Under the pieces are notes generated by a model. The model saw only the letters and a program-made list of their open reading frames with translations, did not search any database and was not told the DNA's origin. This document shows positions 16,916 to 24,682 of a DNA stretch of 64,000 nucleotides, one piece after another; positions within the stretch are counted from its first letter, which is position 1; each line of letters starts with the position of its first letter. Position numbers and translations under genes: made by a program. Origin of the DNA: Lustribacter sp965277075 (GTDB taxonomy: Bacteria > Vulcanimicrobiota > Vulcanimicrobiia > Vulcanimicrobiales > Vulcanimicrobiaceae); contig OZ255707.1 of the NCBI GenBank assembly GCA_965277075.1, positions 2,604,001 through 2,668,000 on the forward strand, written 5' to 3'.

Positions 16916-17842
16916 CTACGGATCGCGCAGCGTACGCACCGGGGTCGAGATGCCGAAGGTGTATTTGAACGGCGAATACGGCAAGAGCGCGAGATTTGCA
17001 AACGTGATGCGAAGATTTTCGAGCGTCCCGTTGATTTCGACCGGCTCGAGTGCTCGCTCTTGGGTGACGTACGAGCCGCCCTCCCGGCGCTCGAAATCGA
17101 CATGCCAGCGGATGCGGTCGAAGGGTGCGCGATCGCCGACGCCTTGGACGATCGCTTCACGTACGTATCCCGCATTGCTGTCGACCCAGAGTTCACGCAA
17201 GCGATTGTGGTAGGCGTCGCGCAGCGGCGTCAATCCAAGGTGGGCCATCGTCCCATCCTGATCGAGCAGGGCAACGCGGTAGCGCCCGACATCCGCGGCC
17301 GTGCGTCCGATCGTCGCAACGTCCTCCGAACGGTCCGCCATCGTTCGGGCGTCGTGCGCGACGATGTACGAGCGCGGCGGCGTGAGCCCGAAATTCTGGT
17401 CGACCGCGAACGCAACCGGTCCGACCGAATCGCCGGTACGCTCGGGGTTCACGGGCTTACTCGTCACGCCGACCGTCGCGGTTGCGCCCTCGTCGAAGCT
17501 GCGCGGCGCCGACACCTGCATCTTACGGCGTGCGACGATGTTGAAACCGTGCGGCATGGACGGTGCGCTGCGCTCTTCCGCAGTGAACGCGTCCGCCATC
17601 ACGGACGCGTGCGTGACGTCCTCGCGTGTGGACCACGTGTCGACGACGTTGCGTTCGCCGTTGGTGAATGAGACGACCACGTCGTAGGTCGCATACGGCG
17701 CGTGGGCGTCGCTCTCGGCGACGCCCACCACGCGCGTAAACAATGCCTCACCCTGCGCCGCCGCCGTATTGGTTTGATGCACGAACGCCAGCAACGGTAG
17801 GAGGAGGACGACGCAGCGCGCGACCCGCCCGACGCGCGCCAT
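16916..17842 (-). CDS. secreted protein of a lineage-specific family (copy 2)
   Basis: A 308-residue paralogue of the next gene. A signal peptide is evident (VVLLLPLLAFVHQTNTAAAQ). It carries the same blocks: VAESDAHAPYATYDVVVSF, GDSVGPVAFAVDQNFGL, YHNRLRELWVDSNAGY, REAIVQGVGDRAPFDR and YTFGISTPV. The stop TAG is directly followed by the start of copy 1, so the pair is one transcription unit produced by tandem duplication. The FAH-family gene lies just upstream (stop at 17848). Function unknown. Confidence 0.75.
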   Translation of the reverse strand: MARVGRVARCVVLLLPLLAFVHQTNTAAAQGEALFTRVVGVAESDAHAPYATYDVVVSFTNGERNVVDTWSTREDVTHASVMADAFTAEERSAPSMPHGFNIVARRKMQVSAPRSFDEGATATVGVTSKPVNPERTGDSVGPVAFAVDQNFGLTPPRSYIVAHDARTMADRSEDVATIGRTAADVGRYRVALLDQDGTMAHLGLTPLRDAYHNRLRELWVDSNAGYVREAIVQGVGDRAPFDRIRWHVDFERREGGSYVTQERALEPVEINGTLENLRITFANLALLPYSPFKYTFGISTPVRTLRDP

Positions 17843-17847
17843 TGCGC

Positions 17848-18726
17848 TTACCGGCCGACGGCCGCGAGCGATCCGATCTTCACGCCGTTGCGCAAGATCC
17901 CGATCTTCTCGATCTCGACCTCCATCACGTCGCCGTCTTTGAGGAACTCGGGCGGCGTACGCGCAAAGCCGACGCCTTCGGGCGTGCCGCTCGCGATGAT
18001 GTCGCCCGGTTCGAGCGTCAGGCCGGCCGAGAGACTCGCGATGATCTGCCGTACGTTGAAGATCATCTTCGAGGTGTTGGAATGCTGCTTTTCGACACCG
18101 TTCACGCGCAGCATGATTTCGAGATCCTGCGGATCGCCGATGTCGGCCGCATCGATCAACCACGGGCCGACCGGACACGAGTGGTCGAGCGATTTGCCCT
18201 TGAACCACTGCCCGTGCGAACGTTGCAGATCGCGCGCGGTCACGTCGTTGAGGGCGCTGTATCCGAAGACGACGTCGAGCGCGTTCGCTTCGGGGACGTC
18301 GCGGCATTTTGTCCCGATGATGACGGCGAGTTCCGCTTCCCAGTCGTACTGCGGCGAGACATCGGCGGAGAGTTCGAGCATCTCACCGGGCGCTGCGATC
18401 GCCGTCGGTGCTTTGGTGAAGAACGTCGGAACGTCTGGCAGTTTCAGCTCCGTGCCCATGGCCTTTGCGCCTTCTTCGGCGTGCGCGAGGTAGTTGCGGC
18501 CGACGCAGAAGACGTTTTTCTTCGGCATGAGCGGCGCGAGCAGCGTCACGCTCGAGGCGGCGATCGGCGAACCAAGATTTGAGGTCGCGGCGCTGCGCTC
18601 GGCAGGCGTCATTGCGACGAATGCGTCGAGCGTTGGAACCGCGGGGCCGAACGGACGAATCGAGTCGCCCTCGCTGACGCCCGCGCTCTTGAGGCCGGCT
18701 GCGTCGGAATACAAAACATAGCGCAT
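17848..18726 (-). CDS. fumarylacetoacetate hydrolase-family protein
   Basis: A 292-residue enzyme of the FAH superfamily (hydrolases, decarboxylases and isomerases of ring-cleavage products). Family signatures: NVFCVGRNYLAHAEE near residue 70, the metal-binding DWEAELAVIIG near residue 133, and FGYSALNDVTARD carrying the third acidic ligand. The GDIIASGTPEGVGF block follows near the C-terminus. The start ATG 18726 is the first codon that gives the usual MRYVLY opening. It fits the aromatic-degradation theme of the region, for example hydrolysis of an acylpyruvate, but the substrate is not known. Confidence 0.92.
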   Translation of the reverse strand: MRYVLYSDAAGLKSAGVSEGDSIRPFGPAVPTLDAFVAMTPAERSAATSNLGSPIAASSVTLLAPLMPKKNVFCVGRNYLAHAEEGAKAMGTELKLPDVPTFFTKAPTAIAAPGEMLELSADVSPQYDWEAELAVIIGTKCRDVPEANALDVVFGYSALNDVTARDLQRSHGQWFKGKSLDHSCPVGPWLIDAADIGDPQDLEIMLRVNGVEKQHSNTSKMIFNVRQIIASLSAGLTLEPGDIIASGTPEGVGFARTPPEFLKDGDVMEVEIEKIGILRNGVKIGSLAAVGR

Positions 18727-18786
18727 AGTCCGGGCGTCTCTCGCCTCGGGCGAAGGTTTCCCTGCGCCCTCGACGTAGGCTCGCGC

Positions 18787-19266
18787 GTGCAGCAGAACAC
18801 GACCCTTCCGTACCCCGACGCGGACCTCCGCGAGCACCCGCCGCGCCGGGCTCGCGACCGGCTCGGCGGCATCATGTTTTTGCCGCGCACGATCGACAAA
18901 GCGCGCGCGAAAATCCAGGGAACGCTCGGTCCCTATAAAATATCGCCGGGCATTTCGGCGTACGTCTTCGAGGCGCTGGGCTTCAACGAGCACGACTTCG
19001 TCGAAGCGGTCGGAGCGGCAGAGACCGACGAGGACGTTCTCGCATGGGTCGCTGCGCACGCGAACATGGACGCCGTTCCCGCGCTCAACGAGATGCTGGT
19101 GAACCGCAAGATTCGTGATGCCGAGCATCGCGCGCAAGTGCTGCCGGCGTATCCGATCCTGCACGACCATCCGGATCTCTGGAACTGGTTCGAAATCTTC
19201 GAACTCGACGATGCGTGGATGTTCGATCCGGCGAACCGCGGCAAGGCCGGTTCGGCGCGGCCTTAG
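18787..19266 (+). CDS. DUF5069-domain protein
   Basis: A 159-residue protein. The core matches DUF5069: GGIMFLPRTIDKARAKIQGT then LGPYKISPGISAYVFEALGF and a C-terminal ILHDHPDLWNWFEIFELDD block. A GTG at 18787 is used as start; no strong ribosome binding site is visible. It is divergent from the FAH-family gene with a 60-bp gap that must hold both promoters. The biochemical role of the domain is unknown. Confidence 0.8.
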   Translation: MQQNTTLPYPDADLREHPPRRARDRLGGIMFLPRTIDKARAKIQGTLGPYKISPGISAYVFEALGFNEHDFVEAVGAAETDEDVLAWVAAHANMDAVPALNEMLVNRKIRDAEHRAQVLPAYPILHDHPDLWNWFEIFELDDAWMFDPANRGKAGSARP

Positions 19267-19349
19267 CCGGGCTGTCGAAATCGCGGCCGCTCGCACGTCA
19301 TGGGGTCGGACGCGCTCGAACGCGTCGCACGATGCCGGAGGGACCAACC

Positions 19350-19700
19350 ATGCAGTACATGCTTCAACTTTTCATCGACGAATCGCGCTGGACGAAGCTC
19401 AGCGATGACGAAGCCCAACGCGATTACGCCGCCTACTACGCCTATACCGAAGCGCTCAAAGAAGCCGGCGTCCATGTCGGCGGCGAGCGGCTTCAACCGG
19501 TCGCGACGGCGACGCGGGTGAACGTCGCGGCTGACGGTAAAACGACCGTTCTCGACGGACCCTATGCGGATACGAAAGAACAACTCGGGGGCTACTACGT
19601 GATCGACGCGCCCGATCTCGATGCCGCGATTTCGTGGGCGGCGCGCTGCCCCACGGCAAGTCACGGCATGGTTGAAGTCCGTCCCGTCTTCGCGATGTAG
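19350..19700 (+). CDS. YCII-related DGPF-domain protein
   Basis: A 116-residue DGPF protein. ATG 19350 has a GGAGGG Shine-Dalgarno seven bases upstream. The name motif appears as VLDGPYADTKEQLGGYYVID, preceded by the usual YMLQLFIDESRW start. The next gene, one base after the stop, is a sigma factor with a large C-terminal extension. This gene pair is the known ECF42 arrangement, in which DGPF proteins accompany the sigma factor. The DGPF protein may sense or transform a small molecule; its role is not settled in the family. Confidence 0.92.
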   Translation: MQYMLQLFIDESRWTKLSDDEAQRDYAAYYAYTEALKEAGVHVGGERLQPVATATRVNVAADGKTTVLDGPYADTKEQLGGYYVIDAPDLDAAISWAARCPTASHGMVEVRPVFAM

Positions 19701-19701
19701 G

Positions 19702-20940
19702 ATGACGTCTGCGTCGGCCGCGCACATCGCTGCCGAGCGCGTGGCACGCGAAAGCTACGGGAAGCTGCTCGCGTACGTCGCGTCTCGATCCGGCGACCTC
19801 GCGACCGCCGAGGATGCGCTCGCGGACGCGTTCACCGCGGCCCTCGAGCGCTGGCCGGCCGACGGCGTTCCGGCCGCGCCCGAAGCGTGGCTGCTCGTTG
19901 CCGCGAGACGGCGCGTCGTCGACGGCGCGCGGCGCGAGCAGCGCTTCGAGCGGGTGCGCGAGGCAATCGGTTACGCGCCGCGCGACGCGGCGGCCGCGTT
20001 CGACGAAGGCAACGAGATCGCGGATCAACGGCTGGCGATGATGTTTGCCTGCGCGCATCCGGCGATCGCGGAGACCGCACGCGGTCCGCTCTTGCTGCAA
20101 GTCGTGCTCGGCTTCGATGCGGCACGCATTGCCTCGGTCTTTCTCGTCGCGCCGGCGACGATGAGTCAACGGCTCGTTCGCGCAAAGCGCAAGATCGCGC
20201 AAGCCAATATTCCGCTCCGCGTTCCACCGGCGGACGAGCGCAGCGGACGCATCGATGCGGTTCTCGCGGCGATTTACGCGACGTTCGCGCAAGGCTGGGA
20301 CGATCCGGCGAGCGTCGATCCGCGCGCACGCGGTTTCGTCGATGAGGCGCTCTATCTCGGACGCGTCGTTGCCGAACTCTGTCCGCACGAGCCCGAAGCG
20401 CTCGGACTCGTCGCGCTGATGTTGCATGCCGATGCGCGTTCCGCCGCGCGACGCGACGCGTTCGGCGAATACGTGCCGCTCGACGCGCAAGATCCCACTC
20501 TCTGGAATGCGACCGCGATCGACGATGCGGAAGCGTTGCTCAAAGCGGCCGCCGGCTACAAGCGCATCGGCCGCTTCCAACTGGAGGCGGCGATCCAATC
20601 CGTTCATGCAGCGCGGCGCTTCGGCCATGCGGCGAACGGCGGCGCACTACTTGCGCTCTACGACGCGCTCTTCCGCCTCACGCGCTCGCCCGTGGTCGCC
20701 CTCAACCGCGCCATGGCGCTTGGCTCGATCGCCGGCACACAGGCCGGAGTCGACGCGCTCGACCGGCTGGCCGCGGACCCGCAGATCGAACGGTACCAGC
20801 CGTACTGGGCCGCGCGTGCAGATTTGCTGGCGCGCAGTGGCGATCGCGCGGGCGCTCGCGACGCGTACCGGCACGCGATCGGCCTGACCGTCGACCCGGC
20901 GGTTCGACGATATCTCGCAGCCTGCGCCGGATTGCCCTGA
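19702..20940 (+). CDS. ECF42-type RNA polymerase sigma factor with TPR-like C-terminal extension
   Basis: A 412-residue sigma-70 family protein. Region 2 spans residues ~15-85 (LLAYVASRSGDLATAEDALA and EAWLLVAARRRVVDGARR). Region 4 is around 125-180 (VVLGFDAARIASVFLVAPAT with MSQRLVRAKRKI). The following ~220 residues form the helical extension of this class, with GFVDEALYLGRVV, LCPHEPEALGLVALMLHADA and LFRLTRSPVVALNRAMAL as family blocks. There is no anti-sigma gene; in ECF42 the extension itself controls activity. It is coupled to the DGPF gene, one base apart, and is probably autoregulated. Confidence 0.92.
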   Translation: MTSASAAHIAAERVARESYGKLLAYVASRSGDLATAEDALADAFTAALERWPADGVPAAPEAWLLVAARRRVVDGARREQRFERVREAIGYAPRDAAAAFDEGNEIADQRLAMMFACAHPAIAETARGPLLLQVVLGFDAARIASVFLVAPATMSQRLVRAKRKIAQANIPLRVPPADERSGRIDAVLAAIYATFAQGWDDPASVDPRARGFVDEALYLGRVVAELCPHEPEALGLVALMLHADARSAARRDAFGEYVPLDAQDPTLWNATAIDDAEALLKAAAGYKRIGRFQLEAAIQSVHAARRFGHAANGGALLALYDALFRLTRSPVVALNRAMALGSIAGTQAGVDALDRLAADPQIERYQPYWAARADLLARSGDRAGARDAYRHAIGLTVDPAVRRYLAACAGLP

Positions 20941-21048
20941 GCGTCTGCGGCTCCGCGCGCCACGTCGCCCAGTACGAAAGGGCTCACCTCATCCCGCTTC
21001 CAAAACGTTCACCCGAATATTCACATAGCACGTCTGGAGAGATCGCAG

Positions 21049-21438
21049 ATGGAGACATCGCACGATGAGATTTTCGACAAGTACGTGACGCTTATGGACG
21101 ATAAGTTTGGCTCGCTTACGGCGATCGACGTCGATGCCGAGGCGAAGGCAGTAACCGTGCCGTGGTTCAACCAAACGCTGACGACGGTAAACGACGCGGT
21201 GGTGCGCATGGGCGTCTTTCATGGCGAATATCATTGGCACAAGCACGACGATCAAGACGAGTTCTTCCTCGTTCTCGACGGCGAATTGCACCTGGATGTC
21301 GAGGGGCGGGACGTCGTCGTCCTCCAACGGCATCAGGGTTACACCGTCCCGAAAGGTGTCGTACATCGGACGCGTGCGCCGCAGCATTGCGTCTGCATCA
21401 TGATCGAGCAAGCCGGAGTTGTGCCGACGGGCGATTGA
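21049..21438 (+). CDS. small cupin protein
   Basis: A 129-residue single-cupin protein. GGAGAG lies about seven bases before ATG 21049. The first motif is HGEYHWHKHDDQDEFFLVLD, giving His-x-His and Glu ligands; the second is GYTVPKGVVHRTRAP, giving the last His. The fold is complete for a mononuclear metal site. It follows the ECF42 sigma gene by 108 bp and may belong to its regulon, but no conserved promoter could be verified. Reaction unknown. Confidence 0.87.
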   Translation: METSHDEIFDKYVTLMDDKFGSLTAIDVDAEAKAVTVPWFNQTLTTVNDAVVRMGVFHGEYHWHKHDDQDEFFLVLDGELHLDVEGRDVVVLQRHQGYTVPKGVVHRTRAPQHCVCIMIEQAGVVPTGD

Positions 21439-21559
21439 GGCTCCGCGGCACGTCCCTCGGGGCCGATCTTCCACGTGAGCGCTAGGAATCGGGGTTGTGC
21501 GCGGAACATAGGTTTCACGGGTCAAACCGGAGTTTGGAAGAGGTTTCCCCGTTTTCGGA

Positions 21560-22534
21560 ATGGAGCGAATCGTGCGCTTGGGCTGGATTTTTTTTCCCGC
21601 TGCATTCGTGCCGGCCGTTATCGCGTTCATCTGCGGCGTGGGCGCGCAGGTCGCCGTCGCGCAAACGCTTCCGACCGTTCGTGTCGCGACGACGCCGATC
21701 GAAAACGGCGCCGAGGTTTACTACGCGAAGGAGATGGGCTTCTTCACGAAAGCCGGCCTGAACGTGGAGATGCAAGATATCCAAAGCGGAAGCGCGATTG
21801 CGAGCGCGGTTGCGTCGAACGCGGTCGATGTGGGCTTCGCAAGTCTCGTTCCGCTGGCGATTGCGCACAATAAAAAGATTCCGTTCGTTCTGATCGCGCC
21901 GGGCGCGGTCTGGACGCAAGGGGCAAAGAACAGTGGCCTATTCGTTGCGAGCACGTCCACGATTCGGAGCGGTAAAGACCTCAACAATAAAGTTCTCAGC
22001 ACGGCGGGTCTCGGCACGCTGACCGAATATGCGGCGCGCGCATGGATCGACGGTACCGGCGGCGATGCCTCCACGGTGAAGTTTGTCGAGATGGGATACG
22101 CGACGATGCCGGCTGCGCTCGACGCGGGTCGCGTTGCGGGATCGCTGATCAACGAGCCGTACTTCCAAGTCGCGGGAAAGAGCGGCAAGCTCATCGGCTA
22201 CCCGTACGATTACGTTGCGAAAGGCTTCTTGATCGCCGGCTGGTTCTCGACATCGCAGTGGGCGAGCGAGCATCCCGATCTCGCCACGAAATTCGCGAGC
22301 GCCATGCGCGAGACGGCGACATGGGCGAATAATCCGCAGAACCAGGCGCGCACGCTCGAGATTCTCGAAAAGTACACGCATATCGACCCGGCCGCAGCGG
22401 CGACGATGATCCGGGTACGCTTCGGTGATACACTCTCCGCGGCGGCGATTCAGCCGCAGATCGACGTCAGTGCGAAGTATGGCGGCTTCCCATCGTTTCC
22501 GGCGCGAGATATCATGGTCCCGGGCGGCAGCTAG
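21560..22534 (+). CDS. NitT/TauT-family ABC substrate-binding protein
   Basis: A 324-residue periplasmic binding protein (type II, SsuA/ThiY-like). It has a signal peptide with cleavage near VAVAQ. The mature start VRVATTPIENGAEVYYAKEM and FFTKAGLNVEM is typical, and GSAIASAVASNAVDVGFASL is the domain signature. Known ligands are sulfonates, nitrate, pyrimidine precursors or aromatic acids. No permease or ATPase gene adjoins; the following gene is a VOC-family enzyme 17 bases downstream, so the pair may share a substrate. Confidence 0.88.
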   Translation: MERIVRLGWIFFPAAFVPAVIAFICGVGAQVAVAQTLPTVRVATTPIENGAEVYYAKEMGFFTKAGLNVEMQDIQSGSAIASAVASNAVDVGFASLVPLAIAHNKKIPFVLIAPGAVWTQGAKNSGLFVASTSTIRSGKDLNNKVLSTAGLGTLTEYAARAWIDGTGGDASTVKFVEMGYATMPAALDAGRVAGSLINEPYFQVAGKSGKLIGYPYDYVAKGFLIAGWFSTSQWASEHPDLATKFASAMRETATWANNPQNQARTLEILEKYTHIDPAAAATMIRVRFGDTLSAAAIQPQIDVSAKYGGFPSFPARDIMVPGGS

Positions 22535-22551
22535 TACACAAGGAGCGAACG

Positions 22552-23073
22552 ATGGCGATCACCGGACTCGGACACGTCGGTCTTCACGTCGACGACCTCG
22601 ACGCCCAAGCCGCATTCTATGAGCAGGTCGTCGGCCTCACGGTCACCGACCGCGATCCGGAGATCGGCATGGTGTTTCTGAGCGCGCGTCCCGACGAGGA
22701 GCACCACGAGTTGCTGTTGTGCGGCGGACGTTCAATGCCGGCGGGAACGCTCGTCTTACAGCAAGTGTCGTTCCACTGCTCCTCGCTCGACGACATGATC
22801 GAATACAATCGCCGCTTTCGCGAGCATCACGTGAACATCGATATGATCGTCACCCACGGTAACGCGATCGGAATCTATTTTTACGATCCCGAGGGTAACC
22901 GGTGCGAAGTCTATTGGAAGACGGGCCGCGCGGCGCGGCAGCCGTTCCTGGTGGACATCGATCTCGATCAGCCGGCAGCGGCTATTCTCGCTCGCGTCAA
23001 CGATCTCGTGGACCGTTACGGCGAAACCGGCGTCATCGAACACACGGAAAGACTCACCGCACAGAACATCTAG
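22552..23073 (+). CDS. VOC-family ring-cleavage dioxygenase-like protein
   Basis: A 173-residue glyoxalase/extradiol-dioxygenase fold protein. An AAGGAGC Shine-Dalgarno precedes ATG 22552. Putative metal ligands: His in GLGHVGLHVDD, His in VSFHCSSLDD, and Glu in GNRCEVYW. The IGIYFYDPEGNRCEVYWKTG block is typical of catechol 2,3-dioxygenase-like members. It probably cleaves or rearranges a dihydroxylated ring, or acts on a related substrate. It ends four bases into the opposite-strand small gene. It is likely cotranscribed with the binding-protein gene. Confidence 0.88.
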   Translation: MAITGLGHVGLHVDDLDAQAAFYEQVVGLTVTDRDPEIGMVFLSARPDEEHHELLLCGGRSMPAGTLVLQQVSFHCSSLDDMIEYNRRFREHHVNIDMIVTHGNAIGIYFYDPEGNRCEVYWKTGRAARQPFLVDIDLDQPAAAILARVNDLVDRYGETGVIEHTERLTAQNI

Positions 23074-23306
23074 GTCGGGCGGCGCGTGAGGTGCCAGCAA
23101 TCGCAATAGCGACAGTGATACGTGTGCAGCTTCATACCGTTCATGGCCATCACGGCGCGCGCTTCTCCTTCGCTCGCGTACGGCTGTTTCGTCGTACACG
23201 AGCGCTCGATGTCACGATCGGTCGACGCGTCGACGCTCTCGCGATTGCGCAGGTAGTACGCCATCATCCGGTCGGCCGCGTCCGCGTCGCTTTTCTTGCG
23301 AGCCAT
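23070..23306 (-). CDS. small zinc-ribbon-like protein
   Basis: A 78-residue basic protein starting MARKKSD at 23306. It has one Cys in RSCTTKQPYASEGEA and a cluster HTYHCRYCDCWHLTRRP at the C-terminus. This Cys...CxxC-x-WHLT pattern occurs in many small hypothetical proteins and probably binds zinc. Role unknown; nucleic-acid binding is plausible from charge. The stop overlaps the VOC gene end. Confidence 0.65.
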   Translation of the reverse strand: MARKKSDADAADRMMAYYLRNRESVDASTDRDIERSCTTKQPYASEGEARAVMAMNGMKLHTYHCRYCDCWHLTRRPT

Positions 23307-23320
23307 ACCGCATAGAACCG

Positions 23321-23941
23321 TCACAACCAGCGGACGGCTTCGTCGATGCTCCGGCGGTCTTTCGGGCCAGCGGCGATCGGCGTCTGCGGGTTGCCGACGA
23401 CAATGCTGGTGAACGGCTTGAACGGTTTCGCGATACCGAGCCACGCGACGGTCTCTTTTTGAAACGATAGACCGCGCGTCCAACTGGTGAACTGACTCGC
23501 CAACCCGCACGACGTCGCTTCGAGCGCCATCGCCATCAGCGCGCACGAGCATGACTCGACGGCCTCGGGATAGCTATCGTCTTGCAAGACGACGATTGCG
23601 TGACCGTCGGCCGGCAACACATCGCCTTCGGCTTGCCGTTCGAGACCGGCGACGTAGAGCGGTTCTTTGAGGCGCTTGTTCATCGCGCCGAAGAAGCCGC
23701 GCATCTTCATGAACGTGTCGCGGGACGTATTGCACGCGCTGCGCAGCCGCTCGTAGTCCGGACCGCCGCGCACGACGACGAAGCGAAACGGTTGCGTGTT
23801 GAAGAGGGATGGTGCGTTACGGCCGGCGTCGACGATCCGGCGCAGCGACATCGCCGGCAACGGACCCGGAGCGAATGCGCGTGCGTGTGTCGTGCGCTGC
23901 AAGAGCGCGAGCACGTCGACGGCTGGATCCGTGGTCGTCAC
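23321..23941 (-). CDS. nitroreductase-family protein
   Basis: A 206-residue nitroreductase-fold flavoprotein. TTHARAFAPGPLP is the N-terminal FMN phosphate region, NAPSLFNTQPFRFVVVRGG the second contact, and the C-terminus has WLGIAKPFKPFTSIVVGNPQ, as in NfsA/BluB-like relatives. It shares little with the nitroreductase at 13100 beyond the fold. The upstream gene ends three bases before its start, so both probably form one unit with 23945-24490. Confidence 0.85.
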   Translation of the reverse strand: MTTTDPAVDVLALLQRTTHARAFAPGPLPAMSLRRIVDAGRNAPSLFNTQPFRFVVVRGGPDYERLRSACNTSRDTFMKMRGFFGAMNKRLKEPLYVAGLERQAEGDVLPADGHAIVVLQDDSYPEAVESCSCALMAMALEATSCGLASQFTSWTRGLSFQKETVAWLGIAKPFKPFTSIVVGNPQTPIAAGPKDRRSIDEAVRWL

Positions 23942-23944
23942 GGG

Positions 23945-24490
23945 TCAGTGACCGGACGGCTGCGGCGACGGCGACGCGTGTGCTGCATGGCGCGCCTTTG
24001 CCGCGGCCGCGGCTTCTCTGCGCGCGACGTCCATCATGACGAGTGCTGCGCCCTCGGCGTTCTCGTTGACGCCGCCCGCGTGCACGAGCGCGACGTTGCG
24101 ATGGACGCGGCGGGTCTGCGGATTGTAGTCGTACGTCAACGTGTACGTACCCGGTATCGCTTTGCCGTCTTCCGTTCGAATGAACGACTGGAGCGCGTTG
24201 CCGTAGGTCTGCAGGTTGAACGTGTTGTCTTTCGACCGCTTCGTCGCTTTCACGCCGGTGACTTGACCGAGCTTATTCGTCGTGACGGTGTACACCGTAT
24301 GCAGCGCGGTCTTCGGCGCCAGCGCTTCCATCTGCGCCTTGGTCAGCGCGTTCCCGTGGGGTGCTACTGCCGGCTGCGGTGACGGTGTCGCGCCGAGGAA
24401 CGTCAACGCGCTACACGCGGCGAGCGCCGCAAGGGTACGATTGCGGTGCGCGTTCAATTGCGCGATAGCGCAGCGTAGGCCGCTTTGCAT
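23945..24490 (-). CDS. hypothetical secreted protein
   Basis: A 181-residue protein with no recognised family. ATG 24490 gives a hydrophobic segment (TLAALAACSALTFLGATPSP) that looks like a signal peptide or signal anchor. The middle part, HTVYTVTTNKLGQVTGVKAT to GTYTLTYDYNPQTRRVHRNV, is predicted as a beta-rich domain. The tail is Ala-rich and then SPSPQPSGH. The valid N-terminus could also be a lipid anchor (ALAAC), though the position is unusual. It is cotranscribed with the nitroreductase. Confidence 0.6.
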   Translation of the reverse strand: MQSGLRCAIAQLNAHRNRTLAALAACSALTFLGATPSPQPAVAPHGNALTKAQMEALAPKTALHTVYTVTTNKLGQVTGVKATKRSKDNTFNLQTYGNALQSFIRTEDGKAIPGTYTLTYDYNPQTRRVHRNVALVHAGGVNENAEGAALVMMDVARREAAAAAKARHAAHASPSPQPSGH

Positions 24491-24621
24491 GACGCGCAGG
24501 CAACGATGACCTGGAACGTTCCGGCAGCTTCGCGCAACTCTTGCGCCGAACGGGCGCGTCGATCGTTTCCGCACGAGCGGCAGCGTGTCGTGGAGTTGCG
24601 TTGCGGGCGTTCTTCTTCCAC
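24454..24621 (-). CDS. possible small Cys4 zinc-ribbon protein
   Basis: A 55-codon frame from GTG 24621 contains two CxxC pairs, TRCRSCGND and ACASCKAAY, separated by about 30 residues, which is a plausible zinc ribbon. It overlaps the start of the next gene by 37 bases. The frame also extends further upstream into the divergent promoter. Arg-rich chance frames are common in this GC-rich DNA, so the two CxxC pairs are the only support. Confidence 0.35.
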   Translation of the reverse strand: MEEERPQRNSTTRCRSCGNDRRARSAQELREAAGTFQVIVACASCKAAYAALSRN

Positions 24622-24682
24622 GCGATGCGCTTCGGGCCCATAACGGGACGTGCCTTCGGCATCGCCGAAACGCTGAGTACCG

